From Diphasiastrum complanatum (lineage: Eukaryota; Streptophyta; Lycopodiopsida; Lycopodiales; Lycopodiaceae), in contig CM055097.1 of assembly GCA_029204225.1 (NCBI GenBank), positions 66,560,644 through 66,624,643 of the forward strand: a stretch of DNA of 64,000 bases, read 5' to 3'. The notes below the pieces were generated by a model that was not told where the DNA came from, did no database searches, and was given only the letters and a program-made list of their open reading frames with translations. How positions within the stretch are numbered: the first letter of the stretch is position 1; the number at the start of each line of letters is the position of its first letter. Below, piece by piece: positions 1 to 15,377 of this stretch. The position numbers were made by a program, and so were the translations under genes.

Positions 1-1437
1 AGGTCGAACAGGTCCAGACAGTCTCCATCTAGATTTATGGATGATCCGGCCTGCTACGTTCTGTAGGAACCAACCACCATTTCTGAGCCAATGTCTATTG
101 TTGATGCTGACCAGTGGAAAGCAGCCAAAGGATTTTTCCAGATTTTGATCTGGATTATTCAAAAACCTTCAGCTTAGTTGTCAAACATGCTTCGATCCGT
201 CTATTTTTCTCCTTTGCAGCCGCAGGAGATCTTGAAGTCCACCAGATGGATGTCCAAACCACTTTTCTCAATGGAACCATTGAAGAAGAGATCTATATGA
301 CTCAGCCAGAGGGATATGAACTCAATGGCAAGCAACAACACCTTGTATGCAAAATCCACAAGGCGCTCTATGGGCTGAAACAGTCACCCAGAGCCTGGTT
401 CCAGAACATTAACACATTTATGATGGAGAATGGTTTTATTTCGAACTCAACAAACTCGAATGTCTACTTCAAATCTATATCAGATTACTTTATCATCATC
501 ACTCTCTATGTAGATGATATACTCTTATTTAGTAATAATTTGAATCTAATGAAGGCTACAAAATGCATGTTGGCCCAGGAATACAAGATGACTGACATGG
601 GTCTAGCTCACTATTGTCTCAAAATCCAAATTCAACGAGATCGACCCAACAAACTGATCTTATCAGTTAGCAATGATATCTCATCAATGTGCTGAAAAAC
701 TATGGAATGGCCAACTGCAAACCAAAAAACTTTCCACTCGACCCTAGACTAAAGTTATCAAAGGAACAATATCCTCAAACTGAGGCAGAAAAGGAGGAGA
801 TGAAGCACTACCCATTTCAATCCATCATCGGCTCACTGATGTACGCAATGATCTGCACACGACCAAATCTTGCATATTCGATTAGTGCACTCAGCCAGTT
901 CTTATCAAATCCAGACTTAACTCATTGGAAGACACTAACAAAGGTCATGAAGTACATCCAAGCAACAAAAACTCTCAGCATCTGCTATGGAGGTAGCAAC
1001 ACTGCCAACATCCTTGAAGCCTACACAGATGCAGATTGGGCAAGAGATGTTGACACCAGAAAATCAACTTTTGGATTTGTATTTCTATACAACCAAGGCC
1101 CAATCTCATGGAATAACCGAAAGCAGACCTTAGTTGCATTATCATCAACGTAATCCGAATACATAGCTGTCACAAATGCAACCAAAGAGACGATCTGGCT
1201 AAGGCAATCGCTTGTAGGCCTCAACCTTGCACAATCACTTCCTACAATAATCTATTGTGACAATCAAAGCATAATAGCACTATCTCTCAATTCAAGATTT
1301 CCATCTTGGAGCAAACATATAGAAATCAGGTATCATTATCTTAGAGAGAAGTGCATAGTATGGAAGTAGCATTGGTTTTCTGCAGAACAAACTACATGGC
1401 AGCAGATTACTTCACAAAGGCTCTATCAAACAATTAT
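1..1437 (+). pseudogene. Copia pol fragment B1 (reverse transcriptase and RNase H), decayed
   Basis: This is the 3' half of a Ty1/Copia polyprotein that enters the window already truncated. Codons 114-695 carry the Copia RT motifs LYGLKQS and a YVDD catalytic box (507-518). A frameshift near 690 moves the frame to 689-1153, which holds the RT connection (SLMYA, TRPNLAYS) and the start of RNase H (TDADWA). A TAA at 1151-1153 interrupts RNase H. Beyond it the same frame still reads the RNase H end (CDNQS, SKHIEIRYHYL, ADYFTKAL) to about 1437. Wording is closest to the B2 and B3 copies at 23-35 kb, so it is the same family. The region just before 114 reads like the pre-RT linker with a stop and a small deletion. 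It cannot make functional RT. Seen: motifs, stop and frameshift. Known: family order RT-RNase H. No PPT or LTR follows. Confidence 0.85.
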
Positions 1438-1438
1438 T

Positions 1439-2309
1439 CATTATAATTATTATTTAATGATAGAAATTACTATCATTTGACTAAAATATTTATGATTTTA
1501 TTATTTGTATTGGTAAAAAAAAAATGTCACATTTTTTATAATAAAATTATCTATAAGATCACAAAAAAAAAAATGCTCATAGTTTCACGATTCAATAGTC
1601 ACGATTTAACAATTTGATGTATAGTTATACGATCTAACAATCAAGAGTTTTATTATTCAATAGCTACACATATGATATTTAGTATTTATAATTTTTAATG
1701 ATTTACATTTCAATCCACAAGCACATTTACAATTTTTTTAATAAAACTCATTATGGAATATATATCAAAGTTAAAATTCAAATTCACAATTTAATATTCA
1801 TTATTTCACAATTCAATATTCAAAATTTTATAATCTACTAATAAAAGAGATTAATTTTCACGATTTCGTAATATAGCATTCACAATTTCGTATCTCATAC
1901 TCAAAATCTAGAAATCAATATTAATTATCTCAATGTTATGGATATATGACTTTTCACTTGCCTACTTGATAAGTAATTTGCATACTAGTTCTTTCTTGAT
2001 TCAATAGATAAATACTGAAATTTAATAATTCTAGCTTGTCTAGTTTGATGTGATTCCACTTGTAAGTGGTGTTGTATGCTTAGCCCTATGCCTAATCATG
2101 TAAATTCCTCACACAAGGTCAACTAGCATCTTTACTAGTGAGTACAAACTGGACATTAGCATTGTAGAGAGAATTGTGAGGAATTGTCAAAAATTGGCAA
2201 ATCTAGCTTGATAAAAAAACCATGTAGAATAATGAAAAGTATGTACATAAGTGGGTCCCACATGTGTGAGGCCATGGAGCCACGTGGGAAACCTATCCTA
2301 CTATAGGTT
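1439..2309. repeat. ~870-bp direct repeat, copy 1
   Basis: This AT-rich non-coding block reappears in the same orientation at 9791-10647. Both copies begin near TTATTTAATGATAG and end at CCTACTATAGG, with scattered substitutions and small indels. It contains no long open frame. It starts directly after the B1 Copia remnant. It may be a dispersed repeat or part of a degenerate element leader or LTR; no target duplication or terminal TG/CA was identified. Confidence 0.8.
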
Positions 2310-3198
2310 AGATCAAGTCTAAAGGGTTGGTCATGTCATTTTGGTAGTGATCCCTAGATTATAGGACCTACACCTAAATTTAAGGTGAAAAATTGACCAA
2401 CTATTCACCTACTAGGCATGACTCTAGGAATTAGGCTACGGTTGCAAATTAGGGCAAGAGGGCCAAGTTAACTTCCTTATTACATGTTGGAAATCCACCT
2501 AACTTGACAAAGGAAATCACTTTTACTATGTATGCGAAGCTCCCATAGTGAGAAGATAGATTGTTTTTGGAGCTCATTGGCCATCTTGAGCTAATTCACT
2601 ATGTACATTGAGTTTTTGTAATCCAAATGAAACCAAATTGATTTCTACTTCAAAATCTGTCTAAATTCCGACAACAAGCTGTGGTCTTACTGTCTGTAAT
2701 TTGTCTTGATTGCTTACTAGCACCAGACTTATGTATATTACACACTGTGTATTCTGTTTTTGATATATGTCAAGTATCATCCAGTAAGCATGGTCGCTCT
2801 ATGTAAACCTAAGATTAGAGTGATTAAGTATCTACGTCTAACCAGGGAATTACAAGAGTGGCAGATTAGCCACGACCTAGGAAGTATCTACTGATGTCAT
2901 GCCATCATATCAGCTTACTTTACTTCTAGGTACTTGCGTGATCTTTGGTGGTACTCCTTGGAGCGTGAGTGCTGAACGGGTTTCGTTTACCTCGTCTACC
3001 TTCTTCCGTACTGGACCGCGAAGGAATCTTGTTCGTGGATCTTTCGTGTTCGTGAACTGTTTGTCTTCATCTCCGTTGACTTTCGCGTTCGTGAAACTCT
3101 TCGTGCTTCGTGTCTCCAGATGTTCAAGTTCGCAAATATCTTCGTCAGGCGAAAGGCTGAAAGCTAGCAAGCCTTTGTAATCAGAAATATTTTGTTTC
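2310..3198. other. Non-coding stretch without a recognised gene
   Basis: Short overlapping frames on both strands at 2899-3203 do not resemble a family and overlap each other almost completely. The subregion 2960-3180 has many CTTCGTG/TTCGTGTT-like words and is less AT-rich than its surroundings. Nothing functional can be supported. Confidence 0.5.
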
Positions 3199-3685
3199 TT
3201 CATCGCATATCTATTGTAGGCGTTGTAGCGCTGCCTATTGCATCACACCTCTGATAATTCATTTTGGCTTCAAGTATGCATGAAGCATTGTTGCTTACTC
3301 TCTACTTATCGCTGATCAACTTATGGCTAAACCATATCTATCCTTGAGAGGTCATGCAAGCCATCGCTGGCCAGATCTACCATGAAGGCATCGCTGGCCA
3401 AACACTTTGGATAATGCATATATGAGGCCATCGCTGGCCAAGAATCATTTGTGATTGAAGGATGGATACTACCATGCAGTCCACCACTGCCCATAGTAGT
3501 GATATAACATCTGCCAACACATATATTAGCATGTTATCATTGGCCAGAGGGGTTAGAACTCCTGGCATACATTCTATCATGAAACACATAAGCCTCACAT
3601 ATGCTTTATGCATAACACATACTACTAGTATGTATATTTTCAAAGCAACTAATCTATGTTGTCCTAGCAATATACTTTCAGAGGT
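3199..3685. repeat. Direct repeat with GCCATCGCTGGCCA words, copy 1
   Basis: The block from GCATATCTATTGTAGGCG to about 3685 recurs at 4614-5010 in the same orientation, with an internal gap in the second copy. Inside it, GCCATCGCTGGCCA-like words recur at about 3360, 3387 and 3427, giving a local satellite-like rhythm. There is no credible coding frame: the small frames on the two strands mirror each other. Confidence 0.7.
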
Positions 3686-3862
3686 GCACCTCTTTGCAAA
3701 TATTTCGAAATGTGTGATCGTTCAAACGACAGATATCAGTAATGTGAAAAGTATGAAGCCTCCTAACTCTGAATGGCAGTACTAGACACTGTCTAGTGTG
3801 ATTTGCAGTACTCCAAACAAACAAACGAGAGATTTCTTGGCAAACCTCTCACACAAATGGCA

Positions 3863-4067
3863 CTTTTCACAACAACTAGGAAGTATTGTAAAAATATCCC
3901 CCACTCAATAGATTTTCAATCTGTCTGATGCTGCCCTGGCCTTTCTGATGCCTCCGAGACTGTGCTTTTCACAACAACTAGGAAGTATTGTAAAAATCTC
4001 CCACCTCAACAGATTTTCAATCTGTCTGATGTTGTCCTGGCCTTTCTGATGCCTCCGGGACTATGTC
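3863..4067. repeat. Two tandem units of ~102 bp
   Basis: Unit 1 (3863-3964) and unit 2 (3965 to about 4067) both start CTTTTCACAACAACTAGG and both contain TTTTCAATCTGTCTGATG. They differ at a handful of positions. The array lies just inside the primer-binding site at 4159-4170, in what would be the leader of a minus-strand LTR element. Confidence 0.85.
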
Positions 4068-4158
4068 TTCATTCCCCACTAATGATTCTGAGCTCCAAAC
4101 CTACAAAATACACCAAAGAAGGATTTGTTCCAGCCGTTTTTGTCTCTCCAAGGGCGCT

Positions 4159-4170
4159 GCTCTGATACCA
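4159..4170 (-). other. Initiator-Met tRNA primer-binding site of a minus-strand LTR element
   Basis: On the minus strand these bases read TGGTATCAGAGC, the standard plant Copia PBS complementary to the 3' end of tRNA-iMet. The site abuts the LTR-like end at 4171, as expected for a minus-oriented element. Confidence 0.8.
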
Positions 4171-4430
4171 TGTCAATAATCATATATGGAACATCAAGTA
4201 TTCACCATAAGCAATCACCACAAGAAGGCGGAAGAAGAACACGCACAATCACACTATCATGCTCAATCATACTAAATGTAAAATGTACAAATAAACCCTG
4301 AACCCTGATAGAAAGAGAAAACCTATGAGTAGACAAATAGACTAGCCTACGGCTAATGACAACTGGTCACAGCTGTCAACATCAATGTACATCGTAAACA
4401 ATAGCAATGAAGTTTATCATTGATTTCTAA
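4171..4430 (-). mobile_element. Probable 5' LTR (~260 bp) of a minus-strand Copia-like element
   Basis: The segment begins TGTCAATAATC next to the PBS and most plausibly ends at TTTCTAACA (4430). On the minus strand it therefore runs TGTTAGAAATC...TTGACA with canonical TG/CA ends. The body of the element to its left is largely lost: only the leader with the 102-bp tandem units can be assigned. The outer edge at 4430 is inferred from the CA end, because no second LTR or target duplication was found. Confidence 0.5.
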
Positions 4431-4613
4431 CAAGGAGGTGGCATGCTTCTCTTTCTCCTCCCACGCTCTCATTCTCTCTTTACCTTCTCCTCTTAGCAAA
4501 GACAGATCTGGTGTTGCAGCGCTCTCCCTCACATACCACTGGAGAAGCGTTTTTTTATGCAACATTAAGTGCTTTATACACTGATTTATTCTTGCTTTGA
4601 AAAAGTCAAAAAA

Positions 4614-5010
4614 AAATCGCATATCTATTGTAGGCGTTGTAGCGATGCCTATTGCACCGCACCTCTGATAACTATCCTTGAGAGGTCATGCAAGCCATTG
4701 CTGCCATATCTACCATGAAGGCATCATTGGCCAAACACTTTGGATAATGCATATATGAGGCCATCACTGGCCAAGAATCATTTGTGATTGAACGATGGAT
4801 ACTACCATGCGGTCCATCGCTGCTCATAGTAGTGATATAACATCTGCCAACACATATATTAGCATGTTATCATTGGCCAGAGGAGTTATAACTCTTGGCA
4901 TACATTCTATCATGAAACACATAAGCCTCACATATGCTTTATGCATAACACATACTACTGGTATGTATATTTTCGAAGAAACTAATCGTTGTTGTCCCAA
5001 CAGTATACTC
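4614..5010. repeat. Direct repeat, copy 2 of the 3199-3685 block
   Basis: It repeats the GCATATCTATTGTAGGCG start and the stretch that runs through ACACATATATTAGCATG to the CATACTACT[A/G]GTATG words. Compared with copy 1 it lacks roughly 90 bp near the front. The two copies bracket the LTR remnant at 4171-4430. Confidence 0.7.
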
Positions 5011-9790
<4,780 letters not shown>

Positions 9791-10647
9791 GATTATAGTT
9801 ATTATTTAATGATAGAAATTACTATCATTTGACTAGAATATTTATGATTTTATTATTTGTATTAATAAAAAATAATCACAATTTTTATAATAGAATTATC
9901 CATAAGATCATAAAAAAAAAATTTGCATATATAGTTTCACGATTCAATAGTAACGATTTAACAATCTAAGGAATAGTTATACGATTTAACAATCAAGATT
10001 TTCATTATTCAATAGCTACACATATGATATTTAGTATTTATAATTTTTGATGATTTACATTTTAATCCACAAGCAACATTTACAATTTCTTTAATGAAAT
10101 TCATTATGGAATATATATCAAAGTTAAAATTCAAATTACAATTTAATATTCATTATTTCACAATTCAATATTCAAAATTTTATAATTTACTAATAAAAGA
10201 GATTAATTTTCACGATTTCGTAATATTTCGTATTTCATATTCAAAATCTAGAAATCAATATTAATTATCTCAATGTTATGCTTATATGACTTTTCAATTG
10301 CTTACTTGATAAGTAATTCGCATACTAGTCCTTTCTTGATTCAATACACAAACAATATTGAAATTTCACAATTCTAGCTTGTCTAGTTTGATGTAATTCC
10401 ACTTGTAAGTGGTGTTGTATGCTTAGCCCTATGCCTAATCATGTAAATTCCTCACACGAGGTCAACTAGCATCTTTACTAGTGAGTACAAACTATACATT
10501 AGCATTGTAGAGATAATTGTAAAGAATTGCCAAAAATTGGCAAATCTAGCTTAAAAACCATGTAGAATAATGAAAAGTATGTACATAAGTGGGTCCCACA
10601 TGTGTGAGGCCATGGAACCACGTGGGAAACCTATCCTACTATAGGTT
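9791..10647. repeat. ~860-bp direct repeat, copy 2
   Basis: Same block as 1439-2309, about 8.3 kb apart in the same orientation. Here the repeat is cut at ...CTATAGG and joins directly to a plus-strand gag fragment, whereas copy 1 continues into unrelated sequence. The junction suggests either a deletion or an element leader fused to its gag. Confidence 0.8.
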
Positions 10648-10773
10648 TCTAGAAGAAGAGGATGAGCCTCTTGGAGGACAAAAATTGGTTAGATACAAGA
10701 AGAAGACAAGACTAGCATTTCGTAGCATCAAAATGAATGTTAGTGATGACCTCTTGAAGGAGGTAGCCTCTTG
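10648..10773 (+). pseudogene. Copia gag fragment, 5' part, split by insertion of element A3
   Basis: The frame includes the UBN2/gag-like words AFRSIKMNVSDDLLKEVAS, matching the IKMNVTNELLKEV block of the A and E families. It is interrupted at 10774 by the LTR of A3 and resumes at 17120 on the same strand and frame (CTLAKEAWNSL). The five bases 10769-10773 (TCTTG) are the duplicated target. There is no start codon in context, and the upstream sequence is the repeat ending at 10647. A dead remnant older than A3. Confidence 0.85.
10769..10773. repeat. Target-site duplication of A3, left copy (TCTTG)
   Basis: TCTTG precedes the left LTR and is repeated at 17120-17124 right after the right LTR. 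Deleting A3 plus one copy restores the gag reading frame across the site, which confirms the boundary. Confidence 0.97.
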
Positions 10774-11428
10774 TGTGAAAAATACAGATCCTAAGTGGAT
10801 CTAAACTCCAAGATCATTGGCTTGAATGCTTGCACTCCAAACTACATAAGCTAGGAATTGGCAACACATTCTATGCTACCTAGAATGCAAAGAACTTGAT
10901 CAAAAAGCATTTATCACAAATGGAAACTTCCATAAACATCAAGTGCGGCCCAAAATAGCATTATACAGTCCATAATACATCAGCCTACCACTTTTGGAAA
11001 GCACCTAAGATCATACACAATAGCTTGAAGACAATACACACAACAATGCTCTCAATGGAGGAAGAAACAATGACAATGATCTATTGATCTCAATGAAGCA
11101 TACAAAAGGTTTCTCCAACCTGTTCTCCACGACTTCCCTACTATTTATGGATGAGGAAGATGACTCTCTCTCCTCTCTCTAGAAGGTACTTGACCCTAGA
11201 TATTCCCTATATAGGAAAAATAGCTAAAAATGGCTTATATGACCAAAATACATCAAAATGGTCTCATTTTGAAGGGTATGAAGTTTGACACTTCATCATA
11301 CTGAAAAAATACAATAAATAAAAACATTGTGGCCTGGTTCACACGTGTGAAACTCCAGAACCAAAACTATTTACAATTTTAGCCAATTTAGGCCTCAAAC
11401 TAGCTAGGAAATGTTGACAATTTTCACA
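10774..11428 (-). repeat. A3 3' LTR (655 bp)
   Basis: Starts TGTGAAAAATAC and ends AATTTTCACA; near-identical to 16465-17119. It contains the palindrome TTCACACGTGTGAA (11338-11351) and a CTATATAG box (11207-11214). The polyprotein stop codon TGA lies inside this LTR, at 11424-11426. Confidence 0.97.
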
Positions 11429-14400
11429 CTCCCTCTTCAACATTGGATGCTAGTTTCAACATAGTCTTTGAGCACATTCCAAGATTAGATCTATGCATTA
11501 AATATAGGTCCTTTCCCAATGGTTTGGTGAAGATATCAGCCACACACTCCTTTGAAGAGACATGTTGAAGCTCCACCTCTTTGGCAATGACTTGATCTCT
11601 CACAAAATGGTGAGCAATCTCAATGTGCTTGCTCCTTGCATGAAAAACAGGATTGCTTGCCAAGCTTTGGGCTGAAAGGTTATCACAAAGTATGATTGGA
11701 GTCTTCTTTGGTTTCAGCAAGTGAAGATCCAATAACATCCTCTTGATCCAAAGAATCTCCTTGGTGCATGTTGTTAATGCCTTGTACTCGGCTTCGGTGG
11801 AAGATAGAGAGATAGTTGGTTGCTTCTTTGATAGCCATGAGACCACTCCATCTCCAAGATAGATTGCAAAGGCACTTGTTGACTTCCTATCCATTTGATC
11901 ACCTGCAAAATCTGAATCTGAAAATCCACAAAGGTTAGGTGTAGTACCTCCATACAAGATGCCAAAATCTCTAGATCCCGAGATGTATCTAAGTACTCTC
12001 TTTCCTAGCTTCCAATGAGCCTCACTAGGATCTTGCATAAATTGACTTAGTTTACCAACCACAAAGCTTAGATCAGGTCTTGTGATGGTTAACCATATAA
12101 GAGATCCTATTAGCTTTCTATAGAGAGTAATGTCCTTGAAGGATCTTTCATTACTTCTTGTAGTTAGCTTTACATTTGATTCCATAGGAGTAGAAACAAC
12201 TTTACAATCTTCCATATGAAACCTTTTTAGAATAGAGTTAACATACTTTTCTTGACATATGAATGTAGATTTAGAAGTTCTAATAATCTCTATTCCTAAG
12301 ATATAATGAAGTTTACCAAGATCTTGAATTTCAAACTCTCTTTTGAGTGCCATCTTGATTTCATCTATATCTAGATTGTTACCACCACTTAAGATAATGT
12401 CATCAACATAGATCAAAAGTAAAGTGATATCATTTTCATTCAATCTAAAGTAGAGAGAATGATCATACTCACTCATAAAAAAGTTTTGAGAAAGTAAGAA
12501 GGAATTGAGCTTAGCATACCAACTCCTTGGTGCTTGCTTTAGCCCATACAAACTCTTTTGGAGATAGCACACATGATTAGGCTCATCATGTGAAACATAG
12601 CCCTCGGGTTGCTCCATGTAAATATCTTCTTCAAGATCACCATTCAAGAAGGCATTAGTAACATCCATTTGCCACATATCCCAATCATAAAGAGTTGCAA
12701 GAGAGATTAGGATTCGAATAGTTACCATCTTTGCCACGGGTGCAAAGGTCTCATCATAGTCAATACCATATTCTTGAGCATACCCCTTTGCCACCAACCT
12801 TGCCTTGTACTTGTTGATTGATCCATCTTGATTTGTCTTGATCTTGAAGATCCACTTACAACCAATTGCCTTCTTGTCCTTTGGAAGCTTTACCAACCTC
12901 CATGTGTTGCTTTTGATGAGTGCTTGATGCTCATGATCCATGGCTTGGATCCATTCCTTCTTTTGAATTGCTTCACCTACACAAGTTGGTTCATCAAAAG
13001 AGGTAAGAAAAGCAAAGTTAGAGTTGTCCACCACTTGCTTTCCTTTTTCATCATAGGTTAGCCTTGATGGCTTAGCCCTTTGCCTTTGAGTCTTCCTTGA
13101 AGTTTGCTTTGGAGTGGCATCTCCATCTTCATCCAAGACATCTTGCACATCATGATGATTAGTAGGCACATCAACATCAACATCAACAACATTGGAAACA
13201 TTCTCTTCATGAAAGATGACATCCCTACTTATGACAACTTTCTTTGTAGAAGGAATGTACACTTTGTAAGCCTTGCTTACTTCACTATAGCCAACAAACA
13301 CACCCTTCTTTGATGAAGGATCTTCTTTAGTTCTATCATCAAGTGTGATATTGACAAAACATGTACATCCAAAGATCCTACAATGCTTGACACTCGGCCT
13401 TCTACCATAAAGAACCTCATGAGGAGTTTTACCATCCAAGGAAGCACTTGTCCATCTATTACATAGATAGTTAGCACATGCTAAAGCTTCCCCCCAAAAA
13501 GACTTAGCAAGATTAGCATGTAGTCTCATTGCCTTGGCACATTCACAAAGGGTTCTATTCTTCCTCTCGGCCACTCCATTCTGTTGTGGAGTCCTAGGAC
13601 TAGACATCTCCCTCTTAATCCCATGTGCTATACAAAAGTCTTTGAACCTATTTGAGGTGTATTCCCCTCCATTATCAGATCTTAAGCATTTGATCTTTGT
13701 ATTGAATTGGTTTTCCATTTCATTCTTGAACTTGACAAATGCAGCAAACACTTCATCCTTACTTTTAAGAAGATAGATCCAAGTATACCTACTAAAGTCA
13801 TCAATGAAAGTTGCATACATCTTTGCCCCACCATTGCTAGTTGTACTAGAAGAATGAATATCAGAATGCACAAGTTGAAAAGCTTCTTTAGATCTAGAAG
13901 TAGATCTAGAATAAGCAAGTCTATGAGATTTGGACAAGGCACAATGTTCACAAACACTATTTTTTGCAACAAGACTTTTAGGGAGACCAAGAACAAGCTC
14001 TTTCTTTGCCATTACCTCCAAAGATTTGAAGTTGGGATGGCCCAACCTCTTGTGCCAAACTTCTTGGTTTGTCAATTGCTCCCTAGCCATACATCCTTCA
14101 TGATTAGAGATCACACATGCATCAAGCTTGAAAAGTTTACCATGCCTCCTACCTTGAGCAATCAAGGATCCACATTTACTTATCAAACATGCATCTCCAA
14201 TGAACTCCACATCAAGTCCTTTGTCAATCATTTGACTTACACTAAGCAAATTCTTAGTGATTGAAGGAATGTACAAAACATTTTCAAGATTTGCTTTCCT
14301 ATTTGTTGAAAGGGAAATAGGAATAGTGCCTATGCCTTTGATGTCACATTGACCATCATTTGCAGTGTAGATGATGTTACCTTCTCCCTCATAAGACAAT

Positions 14401-15377
14401 AAGGATGTAAAGTATTCCTTATGTCTTGTCATGTGAGATGAGGCTCCACTATCAATCCACCAAGGATCATTATCATCTATGTTGGCTAACAAACTTGAAG
14501 TCATAACAAGTGATTCACATGTGTTATGTTCTTCCTCATCTATTGTAAGATTTCCTTGCCTCTCTCCTTGCTCTCTTTTCTTCTTATAACATTCATTTGC
14601 AAAATGACCTTTTATCCCACAATAAAAGCACTTGAACTTTGACTTATTGTTCTTAGTAGAAGAGGAAGAGGAAGAGTGATCATCATGATCAAAGTTACCA
14701 CCTTTGGACCATTTCCCTTTGCCTTTACCTTTGCCCTTGAATTTGCCTTTTGTGAAGAAAGCCTCTTCACCTCCACCTTGCAAGGATGCACCATCAAGCT
14801 TTGATTGCAACCTATGTTCTTCAGCCAATAAGATTTCTTGCAAGTCAACCACACTTGGCAAGACTCTTTGAATGGCAAAACTTTGCACAAGGTTAGCATG
14901 TTCATTTAGCAAACCATTCAACATAACTTGGACTATTTCACCATCTTTTATGTTCTCATCAATGCATGCTAAATCATCACTTAGGGACTTAACTCTCAAG
15001 ATAAATGCATGAGCACTTTCACCCTCTCTTTGCCTACTAGAAAATATTTGTCTCCTTAGGGTCAATACCCTAGATGTGGACTTTGATTCAAAGAGCTTCT
15101 TTAAGGCATTCCATGCCTCACTTGCACTTTGACACTTTCCAACTTCCTTGAGAAGTTCATTTGTAACATTCATTTTAATGATATGAAGAGCCCTTTTGGC
15201 CTTCTTATCAAACCTTTGTTGCTCTTGAAGTGTGAGAGGTCTCTCTTCAATTTCTGCAACTATGTCCATGAGTTCATTCAACTCAAGTAAGGACTCCATC
15301 CTCACTTTCCAAGTAGAGTAGTTTGATGAACTCAACCTTTCACTAGACTCTAGCATGATCCCACCATTGGAAGCCAT
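11424..15377 (-). CDS. Copia gag-pol polyprotein, full length (1317 aa)
   Basis: Single open frame encoding the whole replication machinery of A3. Residues 1-245 are gag (UBN2-like; IKMNV at 67-71). A CCHC zinc knuckle has C250, C253, H258 and C263. The aspartic protease has DSGA at 309-312. The integrase HHCC finger is H442, H447, C476 and C479. The integrase core is D506, D568 and E604, with exactly 35 residues between the last two, the classical D,D(35)E. RT follows from about 825 with YVDD at 990-993. RNase H has SDSDFAGD at 1153-1160, E1195, D1232 and D1281. All catalytic residues I can identify are present and there is no stop or frameshift. The start MASN at 15377 matches the same position in A2 and A4. 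The last residues (VEEGV) are encoded by the polypurine tract and the first LTR bases. Gag and pol are in one frame, as in most plant Copia elements, so gag excess must come from processing or splicing (inference). Confidence 0.97.
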   Translation of the reverse strand: MASNGGIMLESSERLSSSNYSTWKVRMESLLELNELMDIVAEIEERPLTLQEQQRFDKKAKRALHIIKMNVTNELLKEVGKCQSASEAWNALKKLFESKSTSRVLTLRRQIFSSRQREGESAHAFILRVKSLSDDLACIDENIKDGEIVQVMLNGLLNEHANLVQSFAIQRVLPSVVDLQEILLAEEHRLQSKLDGASLQGGGEEAFFTKGKFKGKGKGKGKWSKGGNFDHDDHSSSSSSTKNNKSKFKCFYCGIKGHFANECYKKKREQGERQGNLTIDEEEHNTCESLVMTSSLLANIDDNDPWWIDSGASSHMTRHKEYFTSLLSYEGEGNIIYTANDGQCDIKGIGTIPISLSTNRKANLENVLYIPSITKNLLSVSQMIDKGLDVEFIGDACLISKCGSLIAQGRRHGKLFKLDACVISNHEGCMAREQLTNQEVWHKRLGHPNFKSLEVMAKKELVLGLPKSLVAKNSVCEHCALSKSHRLAYSRSTSRSKEAFQLVHSDIHSSSTTSNGGAKMYATFIDDFSRYTWIYLLKSKDEVFAAFVKFKNEMENQFNTKIKCLRSDNGGEYTSNRFKDFCIAHGIKREMSSPRTPQQNGVAERKNRTLCECAKAMRLHANLAKSFWGEALACANYLCNRWTSASLDGKTPHEVLYGRRPSVKHCRIFGCTCFVNITLDDRTKEDPSSKKGVFVGYSEVSKAYKVYIPSTKKVVISRDVIFHEENVSNVVDVDVDVPTNHHDVQDVLDEDGDATPKQTSRKTQRQRAKPSRLTYDEKGKQVVDNSNFAFLTSFDEPTCVGEAIQKKEWIQAMDHEHQALIKSNTWRLVKLPKDKKAIGCKWIFKIKTNQDGSINKYKARLVAKGYAQEYGIDYDETFAPVAKMVTIRILISLATLYDWDMWQMDVTNAFLNGDLEEDIYMEQPEGYVSHDEPNHVCYLQKSLYGLKQAPRSWYAKLNSFLLSQNFFMSEYDHSLYFRLNENDITLLLIYVDDIILSGGNNLDIDEIKMALKREFEIQDLGKLHYILGIEIIRTSKSTFICQEKYVNSILKRFHMEDCKVVSTPMESNVKLTTRSNERSFKDITLYRKLIGSLIWLTITRPDLSFVVGKLSQFMQDPSEAHWKLGKRVLRYISGSRDFGILYGGTTPNLCGFSDSDFAGDQMDRKSTSAFAIYLGDGVVSWLSKKQPTISLSSTEAEYKALTTCTKEILWIKRMLLDLHLLKPKKTPIILCDNLSAQSLASNPVFHARSKHIEIAHHFVRDQVIAKEVELQHVSSKECVADIFTKPLGKDLYLMHRSNLGMCSKTMLKLASNVEEGV
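11429..11438 (-). other. A3 polypurine tract
   Basis: On the minus strand it reads GAAGAGGGAG immediately before the TGTGA of the 3' LTR. It primes plus-strand DNA synthesis in this element class, and here it is also coding (Glu-Glu-Gly). Confidence 0.9.

Noticed and set aside
2899-3203. Overlapping ~95-codon frames on both strands
   Set aside because: Near-complete overlap in opposite orientation, no family resemblance, no supporting signal.
3360-3445. Regularly spaced GCCATCGCTGGCCA words considered as a CRISPR-like array
   Set aside because: Too few units, imperfect, and the context is a plant nuclear repeat.
12828-14264. Plus-strand frames opposite the A3 polyprotein (up to 185 codons)
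   Set aside because: They are complements of a perfectly conserved Copia pol frame and have no motif of their own.
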